Shown in pieces: positions 47,633 to 56,095 of a DNA stretch of 64,000 bases. The position numbers were made by a program, and so were the translations under genes. The notes below the pieces were generated by a model. The model saw nothing but the letters and a program-made list of their open reading frames with translations. It was not told where the DNA came from and did not search any database. Location of the stretch: positions 1,240,001 through 1,304,000 of the forward strand of contig NZ_JNIS01000001.1 of the NCBI RefSeq assembly GCF_000702625.1, given 5' to 3'. Source of the DNA: Exiguobacterium oxidotolerans JCM 12280. GTDB lineage: Bacteria > Bacillota > Bacilli > Exiguobacteriales > Exiguobacteriaceae. Each line of letters starts with the position of its first letter. Within the stretch, counting starts at the first letter, position 1.

Positions 47633-48424
47633 ATGGTACGTCTAGCAACAGAAGAAATCAGTATCGGATACGGAGATCGTACCATCGTCAAAGACTTGAC
47701 GGTTCAGATTCCGGATCGGCAAATCACGACAATCATCGGTGCGAATGGTTGCGGTAAATCGACCTTATTGAAAGCGATGACCCGAATCATCCCCCATCAG
47801 TCTGGTCGTGCCCTGCTTGACGGTCTCGATATTGCGAAGGAAAGTACAAAGCTGCTTGCCCGGAAAATGGCGATCCTGCCTCAGACACCGGAAAGTGCAA
47901 GCGGTCTAACGGTCGCAGAGCTCGTCTCATACGGTCGTTTTCCTTATCAAAAAGGATTTGGTCGCTTAACGAAACATGATTACGAGATCATTGACTGGGC
48001 GTTAGAGGCAACGGATACGACGGCATTCAAACACCGTCCGGTCGACGCCTTGTCCGGTGGTCAACGGCAACGCGTCTGGATTGCGATGGCGCTGGCGCAG
48101 GAGACGGATATCATCTTCCTCGATGAGCCGACGACTTACCTTGATCTCGCCCACCAGCTCGAAGTCCTCGAGCTGCTCGAGCATCTCAACCGGACGGAAG
48201 GCCGGACGATCGTCATGGTGTTACATGATTTAAATCAGGCCGCCCGTTTCGCCGACTACATCATCGCGATGAAAGAAGGCGAAGTCGTCAAAGCCGGAAC
48301 GTGCGAGGAAGTCATTTCGCATGACGTCTTAAAAGAAGTATTTCATATCGATGCCGAAATCGGTCGTGATCCACGGACGAATAAGCCGATGTGTGTCACT
48401 TACAACTTAATCAAGGGAGATTAA
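47633..48424 (+). CDS. iron(III)-siderophore ABC transporter ATP-binding protein (YusV/FecE-like)
   Basis: The protein (263 residues from ATG 47633, GAGAAGGAG upstream) has Walker A GANGCGKS, signature LSGGQRQR, Walker B IIFLDEPTTYLD and the H-loop MVLHDLN of FecE-type ATPases. First gene of a Fur-controlled operon; it supplies energy to the two FecCD permeases downstream. Confidence 0.95.
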   Translation: MVRLATEEISIGYGDRTIVKDLTVQIPDRQITTIIGANGCGKSTLLKAMTRIIPHQSGRALLDGLDIAKESTKLLARKMAILPQTPESASGLTVAELVSYGRFPYQKGFGRLTKHDYEIIDWALEATDTTAFKHRPVDALSGGQRQRVWIAMALAQETDIIFLDEPTTYLDLAHQLEVLELLEHLNRTEGRTIVMVLHDLNQAARFADYIIAMKEGEVVKAGTCEEVISHDVLKEVFHIDAEIGRDPRTNKPMCVTYNLIKGD

Positions 48425-48428
48425 CCAC

Positions 48429-49340
48429 ATGAAGAAACTAGTACTCTTACCGATTTTATTACTCTTAGCACTCGTCATCGCCGCCTGCGGCAATACAGAT
48501 AAAACAGAAGATACGTCTTCCGATACGAAAAAAGAAACGATCACCTATAAATCGGAAGAAGGTGACGTCGAAGTCCCGGCTGATCCGAAACGCGTCGTCG
48601 TCCTTGCCGGTTTCGCCGGAAACGTCATGGCACTCGACGTCCCACTCGTCGGTGTCGACTCGTGGTCAAAATCAAATCCGAAGTTTGATTTGAAAGACGT
48701 CCAGGAAGTATCAGAAGAAAATGTCGAAAAAGTCATCGAACTCGAGCCGGATCTCATCATCGGCTACAATACAACGAAAAACATCGATAAATTTAAAGAA
48801 ATCGCTCCAACCGTCACGTACACGTACGGCAAAGTCGACTATTTGACACAACATATCGAAATCGGTAAATTGCTTAATAAAGAACAAGAAGCACGCGATT
48901 GGGTCAAAGACTTCCAGACACGCGCAGCGGACGCCGGAACAGAGATTAAAGCAAAAATAGGTGACGATGCGACGGTCTCTGTCATCGAAAGCTTCGATAA
49001 ACAGCTTTACGTCTTCGGCGACAACTGGGGACGTGGGACAGAAATCCTCTACCAGGAAATGAAATTAAAGATGCCGGAAAAAGTTACGGAAATGGCCTTA
49101 AAAGACGGCTATTACGCGCTATCACCGGAAGTCTTACCTGAATATGCAGGGGATTACCTCATCTTCAGTAAGACGGCAGAAGCAGATAACTCGTTTACAG
49201 AAACAGACACATACAAAAATATTCCTGCTGTTAAAAACAACCACGTCTTCGAAGTCGATTCGAAAGAATTTTACTTCAATGATCCATTGACGCTCGAACG
49301 TCAGCTCGAGTTCTTCAAGAAAAGTTTCCTTGGCGCGTAA
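48429..49340 (+). CDS. iron-siderophore binding lipoprotein
   Basis: The 303-residue protein has a lipobox LVIAACGN (lipid Cys about residue 20), then the FecB/FeuA-type two-lobe fold with VEVPADPKRVVVLAGFAGNVMALDVPLVGVDSW and EKVIELEPDLIIGYNTTKN. It binds ferric siderophores on the cell surface; the YfiY-like group takes hydroxamates. It follows the ATPase by 4 bases. Confidence 0.93.
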   Translation: MKKLVLLPILLLLALVIAACGNTDKTEDTSSDTKKETITYKSEEGDVEVPADPKRVVVLAGFAGNVMALDVPLVGVDSWSKSNPKFDLKDVQEVSEENVEKVIELEPDLIIGYNTTKNIDKFKEIAPTVTYTYGKVDYLTQHIEIGKLLNKEQEARDWVKDFQTRAADAGTEIKAKIGDDATVSVIESFDKQLYVFGDNWGRGTEILYQEMKLKMPEKVTEMALKDGYYALSPEVLPEYAGDYLIFSKTAEADNSFTETDTYKNIPAVKNNHVFEVDSKEFYFNDPLTLERQLEFFKKSFLGA

Positions 49341-49347
49341 CAAAAAT

Positions 49348-49378
49348 AAGGAGGGAACCGATTTTTCGGTCCCTCCTT
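49348..49378 (+). terminator. intra-operon terminator after the binding-protein gene
   Basis: AAGGAGGGAACCG pairs with CGGTCCCTCCTT, followed by T5. It separates binding protein from permeases and should give more of the former. Confidence 0.85.
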
Positions 49379-49410
49379 TTTGACTATCTAATGAAAGTGA
49401 GACGATAACT

Positions 49411-50412
49411 ATGTCATCCGGTCGATTCCCGTTCGGACTGAAAATCACGTTCGGTTTACTTCTGTTCGTCGTCATGTTCTGGATCTCGATGACGTTCGGT
49501 GCCGCCGACACGACGATACGTGAGGTCTGGAACGCTTTGACGTTCGGTCCCTTGAACGATAAAGCAAAAATCATTCAGGAAATCCGGTTACCACGCGAAG
49601 TCGCTGCGATGCTGGTCGGGGCTGCACTCGGTGTCTCCGGTGCGATCATGCAGGCGATGACACGTAATCCCCTTGCCGATCCCGGACTGCTTGGGCTGAC
49701 GGCAGGCGCGAACGCGGCCCTTGCTCTTGCGCTCGTCTTCATCCCGGGTATCAATTACTATGGCATCATGCTCGCGTGTTTCCTTGGAGCAGCAGCCGGT
49801 GCCTTACTTGTCTTCGGGATCGGTGCCTCAAAACGTGGCGGGTTTTCACCACTTCGAATCGTCCTCGCCGGTGCCGCGATTTCTGCTTTTTTATACGCAA
49901 TCGCAGAAGGGATCGGTATTTACTTCAAAATCGCTCAAGACGTTTCGCAATGGACATCCGGCGGGCTGATTGGAACGACCTGGGGGCAACTGCAAATCAT
50001 CACCCCCGTCATCCTGATTGGCATCGCGATTGCGATGATCTTCTCACGTCAATTAACGATTTTAAGCTTATCAGAAGAAGTCGCACTCGGGCTCGGGCAA
50101 AACATCACCCGGATTAAAGGTGTACTCTACGTCGTCGTCATCCTGCTCGCCGGGGCCGCCGTTGCTTTAGTCGGTAACATGGCATTCATCGGCTTGATGA
50201 TTCCGCACATCGTCCGCGCAATCGTCGGCACCGATTACCGCTTCATCCTCCCGATGACCGCCGTCTTCGGTGCGACGTTCATGTTACTCGCGGACACGAT
50301 TGGCCGGACACTGTATGCTCCATACGAAACACCGGTCGTTGCGATCGTCTCGATGCTCGGGCTGCCGTTCTTCTTACTCATCGTCCGCAAAGGAGGTCGT
50401 GCGTTCTCATGA
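49411..50412 (+). CDS. FecCD-family iron-siderophore permease 1
   Basis: The 333-residue permease has about ten membrane helices and the family motifs EIRLPREVAAMLVGAALGVSGAIMQAMTRNPLADPGLLG and GNMAFIGLMIPHIVRAIVGTDYR. It is a half of the channel; the second permease overlaps by 4 bases. Confidence 0.95.
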   Translation: MSSGRFPFGLKITFGLLLFVVMFWISMTFGAADTTIREVWNALTFGPLNDKAKIIQEIRLPREVAAMLVGAALGVSGAIMQAMTRNPLADPGLLGLTAGANAALALALVFIPGINYYGIMLACFLGAAAGALLVFGIGASKRGGFSPLRIVLAGAAISAFLYAIAEGIGIYFKIAQDVSQWTSGGLIGTTWGQLQIITPVILIGIAIAMIFSRQLTILSLSEEVALGLGQNITRIKGVLYVVVILLAGAAVALVGNMAFIGLMIPHIVRAIVGTDYRFILPMTAVFGATFMLLADTIGRTLYAPYETPVVAIVSMLGLPFFLLIVRKGGRAFS

Positions 50413-51416
50413 TTGAAACATCGCTCCGCCGCCGTCAGCGGTTGATCTTTATCGTCTTTAGTCTGTTATTGCTCGGAACGATCATCATCAGTATCGGGCT
50501 TGGGCCGGCTTCCCTCTCGTACGACCGGCTTCTGCCGACACTGTTCGGTCAAGGATCGTTCAAAGAAGAGTTTGTTTTGTTCTCACTCCGCCTGCCGCGG
50601 ATTTTAATCACGGTACTCGCCGGCATGGCACTCGCCTTATCCGGTGCGATTCTTCAGGGCATCACCCGCAACGAACTCGCAGATCCCGGCATCATCGGTA
50701 TCAATACAGGTGCTGGTGTCGCCATCGCCGCCTTCTTCCTTTACTTCCCGGTCGATGTCGGTGCGTTCATCTATGGGTTACCGGTTGCTGCCTTCATCGG
50801 GGCATTGATCACAGCGATTGCCATTTATGCCTTATCGTATGACCGTGTCCGTGGCCTGCAACCGATCCGTCTGATTTTGACCGGGGTCGGCTTCTCGATG
50901 GCGTTATCCGGCATCATGGTCGTCCTGATTTCATCCGCGCGCCGCGAGAAGGTCGACTTCATCGCCAAATGGCTCGCCGGGAACATCTGGGGAACGGACT
51001 GGACGTTCGTCTATGCGTTGTTGCCTTGGCTGCTCATTCTCGTACCGTTTACGTTTTATAAAGCAAACAAACTCAATCTGCTGGCGCTGAATGAACCGGT
51101 TGCGATCGGCGTCGGCGTCGCGATTGAAAAGGAGCGCATCCAACTGTTACTCACCGCTGTCGCACTCGCTGCATCCGCCGTTTCTGTAACAGGCGGGATC
51201 GCCTTCATCGGTTTGATGGCGCCCCATATCGCGCGCGCCCTCGTCGGTCCTAGGCATCAACTGTTCTTACCGATCGCCGTCTTGATTGGCGGATGGTTAC
51301 TCGTCCTTGCCGATACGATTGGTCGGAACATCGCTGACCCGCAAGGCATCCCGGCAGGAATCGTCGTTGCGATCATCGGTGCTCCTTACTTCATTTATTT
51401 GCTGTCAAAGAAATAA
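50409..51416 (+). CDS. FecCD-family iron-siderophore permease 2
   Basis: The 335-residue permease carries SLRLPRILITVLAGMALALSGAILQGITRNELADPGIIG and GGIAFIGLMAPHIARALVGPRHQ. With permease 1 it resembles the YfiZ-YfhA pair of Bacillus. Last gene of the operon. Confidence 0.95.
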   Translation: MIETSLRRRQRLIFIVFSLLLLGTIIISIGLGPASLSYDRLLPTLFGQGSFKEEFVLFSLRLPRILITVLAGMALALSGAILQGITRNELADPGIIGINTGAGVAIAAFFLYFPVDVGAFIYGLPVAAFIGALITAIAIYALSYDRVRGLQPIRLILTGVGFSMALSGIMVVLISSARREKVDFIAKWLAGNIWGTDWTFVYALLPWLLILVPFTFYKANKLNLLALNEPVAIGVGVAIEKERIQLLLTAVALAASAVSVTGGIAFIGLMAPHIARALVGPRHQLFLPIAVLIGGWLLVLADTIGRNIADPQGIPAGIVVAIIGAPYFIYLLSKK

Positions 51417-51443
51417 CAATCCACGTGTCACCGAAAAAAATGA

Positions 51444-51488
51444 AAACGAAAGAAGGAGTGGATTTCGAGTCCGCTCCTTCTTTCGTTT
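51444..51488. terminator. terminator of the iron uptake operon
   Basis: AAACGAAAGAAGGAG pairs with CTCCTTCTTTCGTTT with a short loop; a long stem in a convergent gap. Confidence 0.9.
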
Positions 51489-51510
51489 AGAAATCAACAT
51501 TCAAGTCGAC

Positions 51511-51606
51511 TTATTTCTTAATTTTTTTCACTACTAACGTGATTACAGAAACGATAACGACTGTAATCAATGTAAAAAGTATCACTGTGATGATTAGATT
51601 CGCCAT
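51511..51606 (-). CDS. 31-residue single-TM small protein
   Basis: ATG at 51606 opens a 31-codon frame: a short start MANLIITVILFTLITVV, hydrophobic throughout residues 3-26, then a basic end KKIKK. The site AAAAGGAG lies 13 bases upstream, rather distant. It follows the small membrane protein genes on the same strand. Not recognised; a membrane peptide is the best reading. Confidence 0.5.
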   Translation of the reverse strand: MANLIITVILFTLITVVIVSVITLVVKKIKK

Positions 51607-51642
51607 TCTTCTGACCTCGACTCCTTTTGCAAAAAACAGTTT

Positions 51643-52128
51643 TTAATATTTGATTCGTTTTTCTTCCCGTTCCGCCCGGATCAATTCCTGTTCCGATAAG
51701 TGTGTCGGATCGAGTCGTTTAATCCGTTTATCAACAATCCGGTCCAATGACAGCACCGTTAGGAAAAAGACAAGGAACGGTCCGATGTATTCGGGACGCG
51801 CCACGTAGGGCGTGATGAATTGGACCAGAACGATGATCAGTACTTCGAAGGTGCTGATCACAACATAAGGCAATCCGAGATGATCCCAGACCTCAAGCCC
51901 GTCAAACCGCTTCTTGAAATACCGGTATTTCAAAAATCGGACGATCCATTGATAGGACAACAAAGGGACTAGCAAAAAGTACTGAAACGATGATTCCGTC
52001 AGGTGCCAGTCGTCCGCTAAAAAAAGAAATGTAAACAATACCAGTCCAAACAATGCCGTTTGAATGTAACGTGCCCGTTTTGAAAATCGGATATAATCCA
52101 TTTTCCGCTCGTGTTGTATGTTATCCAT
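51643..52128 (-). CDS. small membrane protein, tandem family member 4
   Basis: A 161-residue protein with about four hydrophobic segments (23-42, 48-66, 88-107, 115-131) and the family's end pattern DPTHLSEQELIRAEREEKR. It is the last of four tandem related genes. Function unknown. GGGAGGAAGACG precedes the start. Confidence 0.7.
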   Translation of the reverse strand: MDNIQHERKMDYIRFSKRARYIQTALFGLVLFTFLFLADDWHLTESSFQYFLLVPLLSYQWIVRFLKYRYFKKRFDGLEVWDHLGLPYVVISTFEVLIIVLVQFITPYVARPEYIGPFLVFFLTVLSLDRIVDKRIKRLDPTHLSEQELIRAEREEKRIKY

Positions 52129-52155
52129 CGTCTTCCTCCCTCTTTTGTGTGTCGT

Positions 52156-52623
52156 TTACTTACGGTAGCGCTCAATCTCACGCATCGTCACGAAGGCGGG
52201 ATCCAGTTGTTTCGCCGTCGCATTTAGTTTGGAAACAAACAACGTAATTACCAGCACCCAGATCAGAATCATTGCAAACGCGACACCTGAATACTGCGGG
52301 AAGAGATAGCCCGCGTAGAACAACAACACAGGCATAAAATAGCCGATCATTGAAGCCAGACCGACCTTCAAGACGGTCTCTTGATACAATTCAGTCGGTA
52401 AGCGTTGTTTTAAAATCCGCAGACGCATGATTTCACGGACGACGCCCCCGAGACAAAGTAACGGAAGTGAAAATAACGTAAACAGTCCCGTTTTCCAAAA
52501 ATCCGGAATGAACCAACCGATGACTGCGGCCACTAAAACAGGAATCGGAATCAAGTGTTGGATTTTTTTGAGCGGTGGTCCGAGCAGATTTAACCGTGCA
52601 TTTTTTTCAAGCAATGTATTCAT
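52156..52623 (-). CDS. small membrane protein, tandem family member 3
   Basis: A 155-residue protein with four hydrophobic segments, ending DPAFVTMREIERYRK, the same motif as its neighbours. N-terminal part LEKNARLNLLGPPLKKIQHL is charged, then hydrophobic. Function unknown. Confidence 0.7.
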   Translation of the reverse strand: MNTLLEKNARLNLLGPPLKKIQHLIPIPVLVAAVIGWFIPDFWKTGLFTLFSLPLLCLGGVVREIMRLRILKQRLPTELYQETVLKVGLASMIGYFMPVLLFYAGYLFPQYSGVAFAMILIWVLVITLFVSKLNATAKQLDPAFVTMREIERYRK

Positions 52624-52641
52624 TTAATTTTCGCTCCTACT

Positions 52642-53103
52642 TTATACATTTTTGTATACTTCCTGATCACTGACAAAATCTGGATCATCGCGCCGAATCT
52701 GAGTTTTTAACCACCATTCAGAAACGAAGTAAATCGGAACTAAGATAATAAGAATCAAACTCCACATCTGCCAAAACGACATAATCATCGTCTGTATTAA
52801 AAGGATTGTAAAAGTAACACTTAAGACAACGTTTTGGACAAGCCAAAACCGCCAGTATCTCGTTGCCAGCTCTTTACCAATATACGATTCAAGAATTTTT
52901 CGTTTTTTTACTTGATAACGAAGATTGGATCCAAGAAAAGCTGCCGGAAACAAAAGTGTTAGTAGAACCGAATCAAAGACGGTCATTAAAATTCCGATAC
53001 TCATCAGTAATAAGAACGTCCATAACCATTTCGTTCCTAAGATGTCCTTCTCCATATAGGCAAGCGTCAATTCGTGTAACCGTTCGTCCCGTGCCGTACG
53101 CAT
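52642..53103 (-). CDS. small membrane protein, tandem family member 2
   Basis: A 153-residue protein; start RTARDERLHELTLAYMEKDILG and end DDPDFVSDQEVYK are nearly the same as in member 1, with four hydrophobic segments between. KAAGGAGAG ribosome site. A recent duplicate of member 1 by both ends; the central part has diverged. Confidence 0.75.
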   Translation of the reverse strand: MRTARDERLHELTLAYMEKDILGTKWLWTFLLLMSIGILMTVFDSVLLTLLFPAAFLGSNLRYQVKKRKILESYIGKELATRYWRFWLVQNVVLSVTFTILLIQTMIMSFWQMWSLILIILVPIYFVSEWWLKTQIRRDDPDFVSDQEVYKNV

Positions 53104-53125
53104 GATGTTCTCTCCTTTAAGCCTG

Positions 53126-53602
53126 TCATTCTTCCAGGTACTTCACGTGCTTATGCACTTCCTGATCACTGACAAAGTCAGGATCTCCTGACCGCGCTAT
53201 CTTCTTAAACAACCAGTCGGTCGCAAAATAAAGCGGTGCAAGAATCAGGATGATCCAAAAAGTCATCTTCCATAAGGACAGATCGCTCGTTTCGAGCACG
53301 ATCATGAGCAACGAGCCGTATAATACGATCTGAATTCCGAGCCACAGCATCGATTGTGTCATGATCTGATCTTTTGAAAGATACCGTTCTAAAATCCTCC
53401 GTTTTTCCAACTGGAACGGGAAATCAAAAATCAGATATACAAGCGGTAACAGGCCTAAGTAAAGTGACGAATCCATCGTCTCCGAAAAGATGCCGAGCGT
53501 CGCAGCCACTGCCGCCATCACCCAGCCGTTTTTTTGCAGTTGACTCTTATCAATGTAGGCAAGCGTCAATTCGTGTAAACGTTTATCCTGTGCCGTTTGC
53601 AT
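53126..53602 (-). CDS. small membrane protein, tandem family member 1
   Basis: The protein (158 residues from ATG 53602, GAAGGAGG upstream) starts QTAQDKRLHELTLAYIDKSQLQ and ends GDPDFVSDQEVHKHVKYLEE. Four hydrophobic segments. First of the tandem set. Function unknown. Confidence 0.75.
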   Translation of the reverse strand: MQTAQDKRLHELTLAYIDKSQLQKNGWVMAAVAATLGIFSETMDSSLYLGLLPLVYLIFDFPFQLEKRRILERYLSKDQIMTQSMLWLGIQIVLYGSLLMIVLETSDLSLWKMTFWIILILAPLYFATDWLFKKIARSGDPDFVSDQEVHKHVKYLEE

Positions 53603-53750
53603 CCGTCTTTCCTCCTTCAAACTCTATTTCGCTAGTGTAACGGTGTAATCAAAAAATACCAGCCATGTCACAAGCGAACTGCCACACGTTTCTCTCCGTT
53701 GTTCTATACTGTCATATACTTACATTTTACCAGTTATGTTTCAAAAAAAA

Positions 53751-53777
53751 AGAAACTTCCTTAAAAAAGGAGTTTCT
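53751..53777 (-). terminator. terminator after the 52-residue gene
   Basis: AGAAACTCC pairs with GGAAGTTTCT on the minus strand, then T9. The stem includes the stop codon. Confidence 0.85.
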
Positions 53778-53934
53778 AGGCCGATACTTGGATGATGAGA
53801 TAGATGACACTATACGCAACAATTGCTAACGGAATCAGTGCGACACCAATCAACCAACCGTTCTTATCCCGGATTCCGAGATACAGAACAAGACAGCCGA
53901 CGATGAAAGCAATTAACGTCGTAAATGGATTCAT
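53776..53934 (-). CDS. 52-residue two-TM small protein
   Basis: ATG at 53934 with GGGGGAAG just upstream opens a 52-codon frame ending TAG. It begins MNPFTTLIAFIVGCLVLYLG, then IRDKNGWLIG as a turn, then a second hydrophobic stretch to the end. A strong terminator follows directly, supporting a real gene. Not recognised. Confidence 0.65.
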   Translation of the reverse strand: MNPFTTLIAFIVGCLVLYLGIRDKNGWLIGVALIPLAIVAYSVIYLIIQVSA

Positions 53935-54074
53935 AATGCTTCCCCCTCTTGATTACCTATTAAGAAATTTCCCATTCCCTCAAAAGGATAAACACAGAAA
54001 ACGACTTCAATCGGTTCATCACCCTCATACGTGTCGCAAGCTCTATTTTTATCATCACCGCTATCACAAAAAAA

Positions 54075-54100
54075 CATCACTCGGCAAATGCCAAGTGATG
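54075..54100 (-). terminator. terminator after tRNA-Ala
   Basis: CATCACTTGG and CCGAGTGATG pair on the minus strand, then T7. Confidence 0.85.
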
Positions 54101-54106
54101 TACATA

Positions 54107-54179
54107 TGGAGACTATCGGGCTCGAACCGACGACCTTTTGGCTGCCAGCCAAACGCTCTCCCAGCTGAGCTAAGCCCCC
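54107..54179 (-). tRNA. tRNA-Ala (GGC anticodon)
   Basis: A full cloverleaf can be drawn: acceptor GGGGGCT/AGTCTCC with the G3-U70 pair that marks alanine tRNA, D-arm GCTC...GAGC, anticodon arm TTTGG-CTGGCAG-CCAAA with anticodon GGC, T-arm GTCGG-TTCGAGC-CCGAT, discriminator A. The 3' CCA is not encoded. It stands alone between the small membrane genes and tatC. Confidence 0.97.
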
Positions 54180-54286
54180 TCGTATTCTTGTAATCAGTAT
54201 AAACCATATCGATTCACTTTTTCAATATAAAAATAGCGCTTCCAATTAAAAACCCCTCAGGCGCCGAAACGTCTAAGAGGCTACTG

Positions 54287-55066
54287 TTACTTATTCAACT
54301 CACGCATCAAATCCGCTTGCCGTTCAAGCTCGGCTTGTTGCTCAAGAATCAGTACTTTTTTGTAAGTCCGGGCTGAAATCATGATGCTGATTTCATAAAG
54401 AACGAACAACGGTACCGAAATCATCAAATGTGACGTCACATCTGGTGGAGAGATTAAAGCCGCGATGACGAACAGCGCAAAGTACGCGTATTTCCGATTT
54501 TTCCGCATGAACAATGGCGTCACGAGTCCAAGACGAGTCAAGAACATCGTCACGACCGGCAGTTGGAACAAAATACCGAACGGAATCGTCAGCCGTATTA
54601 AGAAACTGAAATAGTTTTCGACCCCGATGACTTGCTCGATGCCGAGCTCTTGCCCAAGTTCCGTCGATACTTTGAGTAGAAACGGAAGTAACCAAAAATA
54701 AGAGAACGCGATTCCGGACAAAAATAAGAAAAACGTGACCGGAATATACGTCAAGGTCGCTTTCTGTTCCTGTTCGAATAAACCGGGTCGGATGAACGCC
54801 CATAGCTGGTACATCCAAAATGGTGAAGCCAGGACGACCGCGATGATGAACGCTAAATTCAAGTACAGCATCAAGGGGTCGGCCACATTAAAGGCATTCA
54901 GTCCGATGCCGAGCTCTTTCAGGTCCGACTGCAAAAAACGCACGAGCGGCCGGACGAGCGGAAAGGCCGCAGCGAACAAGACAACGACGATGATGAGTGA
55001 CCAGACGATCCGCTTGCGCAACTCGTCTAGATGCGATGTCACACTCTGTTCTTGATCAATCGCCAT
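54287..55066 (-). CDS. tatC: Sec-independent protein translocase TatC
   Basis: The 259-residue protein has six membrane helices and the TatC hallmarks: SVTSHLDELRKRIVWS at the N-terminus and FSYFWLLPFLLK, PFGILFQLPVVTMFLTRLG. It binds twin-arginine signal peptides. Its ribosome site is within the tatA end. Bacillus has tatAY-tatCY at this place. Confidence 0.97.
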   Translation of the reverse strand: MAIDQEQSVTSHLDELRKRIVWSLIIVVVLFAAAFPLVRPLVRFLQSDLKELGIGLNAFNVADPLMLYLNLAFIIAVVLASPFWMYQLWAFIRPGLFEQEQKATLTYIPVTFFLFLSGIAFSYFWLLPFLLKVSTELGQELGIEQVIGVENYFSFLIRLTIPFGILFQLPVVTMFLTRLGLVTPLFMRKNRKYAYFALFVIAALISPPDVTSHLMISVPLFVLYEISIMISARTYKKVLILEQQAELERQADLMRELNK

Positions 55067-55073
55067 AATTTAA

Positions 55074-55280
55074 TCACTTCTCTTTCGATTCATCCTTGTT
55101 GTCTTTATCATCGTCCATGATGCCGTGTGTCGCACTCTTGAACTCTTTTAACGTCTGACCGGCAGCACGACCGAGCTCCGGCAATTTTTTCGGTCCGAAG
55201 ATGATCAACGCGACGGCGCCGATCAAGGCGATGCTTCCTGCTCCCATAAATCCGACGGTTAACGGAATAAGGTTTTCCAT
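55074..55280 (-). CDS. tatA: Tat translocase subunit TatA
   Basis: The 68-residue protein has one membrane helix (about 12-28), the FGPKKLPELGRAAGQTLKEFK amphipathic helix and a charged tail. It oligomerises to form the pore. The start codon overlaps the rex stop (TAATG). Confidence 0.97.
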   Translation of the reverse strand: MENLIPLTVGFMGAGSIALIGAVALIIFGPKKLPELGRAAGQTLKEFKSATHGIMDDDKDNKDESKEK

Positions 55281-55939
55281 TATGATTTCACTCCTTCAGC
55301 TGATTGCGAATAATGCTTCATGAAATAAACTAGTGACTGCAACTCGATCGACAAATCGATGTGATGGACCCGAACGTGGGCCGGTACGTTCAACCGCGCC
55401 GGTGTAAAGTTTAGGATTCCGGTCACACCATACTCAACTAACTCATCCGCTACTGACTGCGCGAACTGGGATGGGACCGTCAAGATGGCGACATCAACCT
55501 TGTTCGCTTCGATTTGCTCTTTCATGTCAGAGACATGATAGATAGGAACGTCTTGCGTCGTTGTTCCGACCTTATTTTCGTCCGCATCAAACGCAATGAC
55601 TATCCGAGTACTATTATTCTTTAAAAAGTTATAATTTGCAAACGCCGTTCCGAGATGCCCGACCCCGACAAGTGCCACATTCGTGACTTCATCCTGGTTG
55701 AGTGTCTTTCGGAAAAACGTCAATAGATGTTGTACGTTGTAACCGTATCCTTTTTTCCCTAACGCCCCAAAGTAGGAAAAATCACGGCGGATCGTCGCTG
55801 AGTCGACTTTGACCGCTTCACTGAGCTCTGCTGAAGAGACGCGCAGCTTGCCTGAGTTATAAAGACTCTGAATGAAACGATAATATAACGGCAGTCGTTT
55901 CGCCGTCGCTTGTGGTATTTTTGTGTCTGGCCCATTCAT
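55280..55939 (-). CDS. rex: redox-sensing transcriptional repressor Rex
   Basis: The protein (219 residues from ATG 55939, AAGGGGGAA upstream) has an N-terminal winged helix ([34 protein letters not shown]) and a Rossmann NAD(H) domain ([15 protein letters not shown]). It represses fermentation and respiratory genes when NADH is low. A Rex box lies over its own promoter. Upstream gene order differs from Bacillus only by the missing moaC. Confidence 0.96.
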   Translation of the reverse strand: MNGPDTKIPQATAKRLPLYYRFIQSLYNSGKLRVSSAELSEAVKVDSATIRRDFSYFGALGKKGYGYNVQHLLTFFRKTLNQDEVTNVALVGVGHLGTAFANYNFLKNNSTRIVIAFDADENKVGTTTQDVPIYHVSDMKEQIEANKVDVAILTVPSQFAQSVADELVEYGVTGILNFTPARLNVPAHVRVHHIDLSIELQSLVYFMKHYSQSAEGVKS

Positions 55940-56009
55940 ACTGCAGTTCCCCCTTCGGCCACGTTCTGACGTGGCACCCAAATCAATGCAAAGAATTCTA
56001 TTCTCTTTG

Positions 56010-56038
56010 ATTGTAAACCACTTCACATAGACTAACAA
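56010..56038 (-). promoter_or_regulatory. rex promoter with overlapping Rex box
   Basis: Minus strand: -35 TTGTTA (56033-56038), 17 bases, -10 TACAAT (56010-56015). Within it, TTGTAAACCACTTCACAT (56011-56028 on the plus strand) matches the Rex consensus TTGTGAANNNNTTCACAA at 12 of the 14 defined positions. Confidence 0.75.
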
Positions 56039-56095
56039 ATAATATATTCCACGGGACTCCTGCGTTTTTTTCATGATAGACTAAAGGGTGGAAGG

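Noticed and set aside
54107-54179. tRNA-Ala as an integration site for an island
   Set aside because: No repeat of the tRNA 3' end and no integrase were found in the flanking genes.
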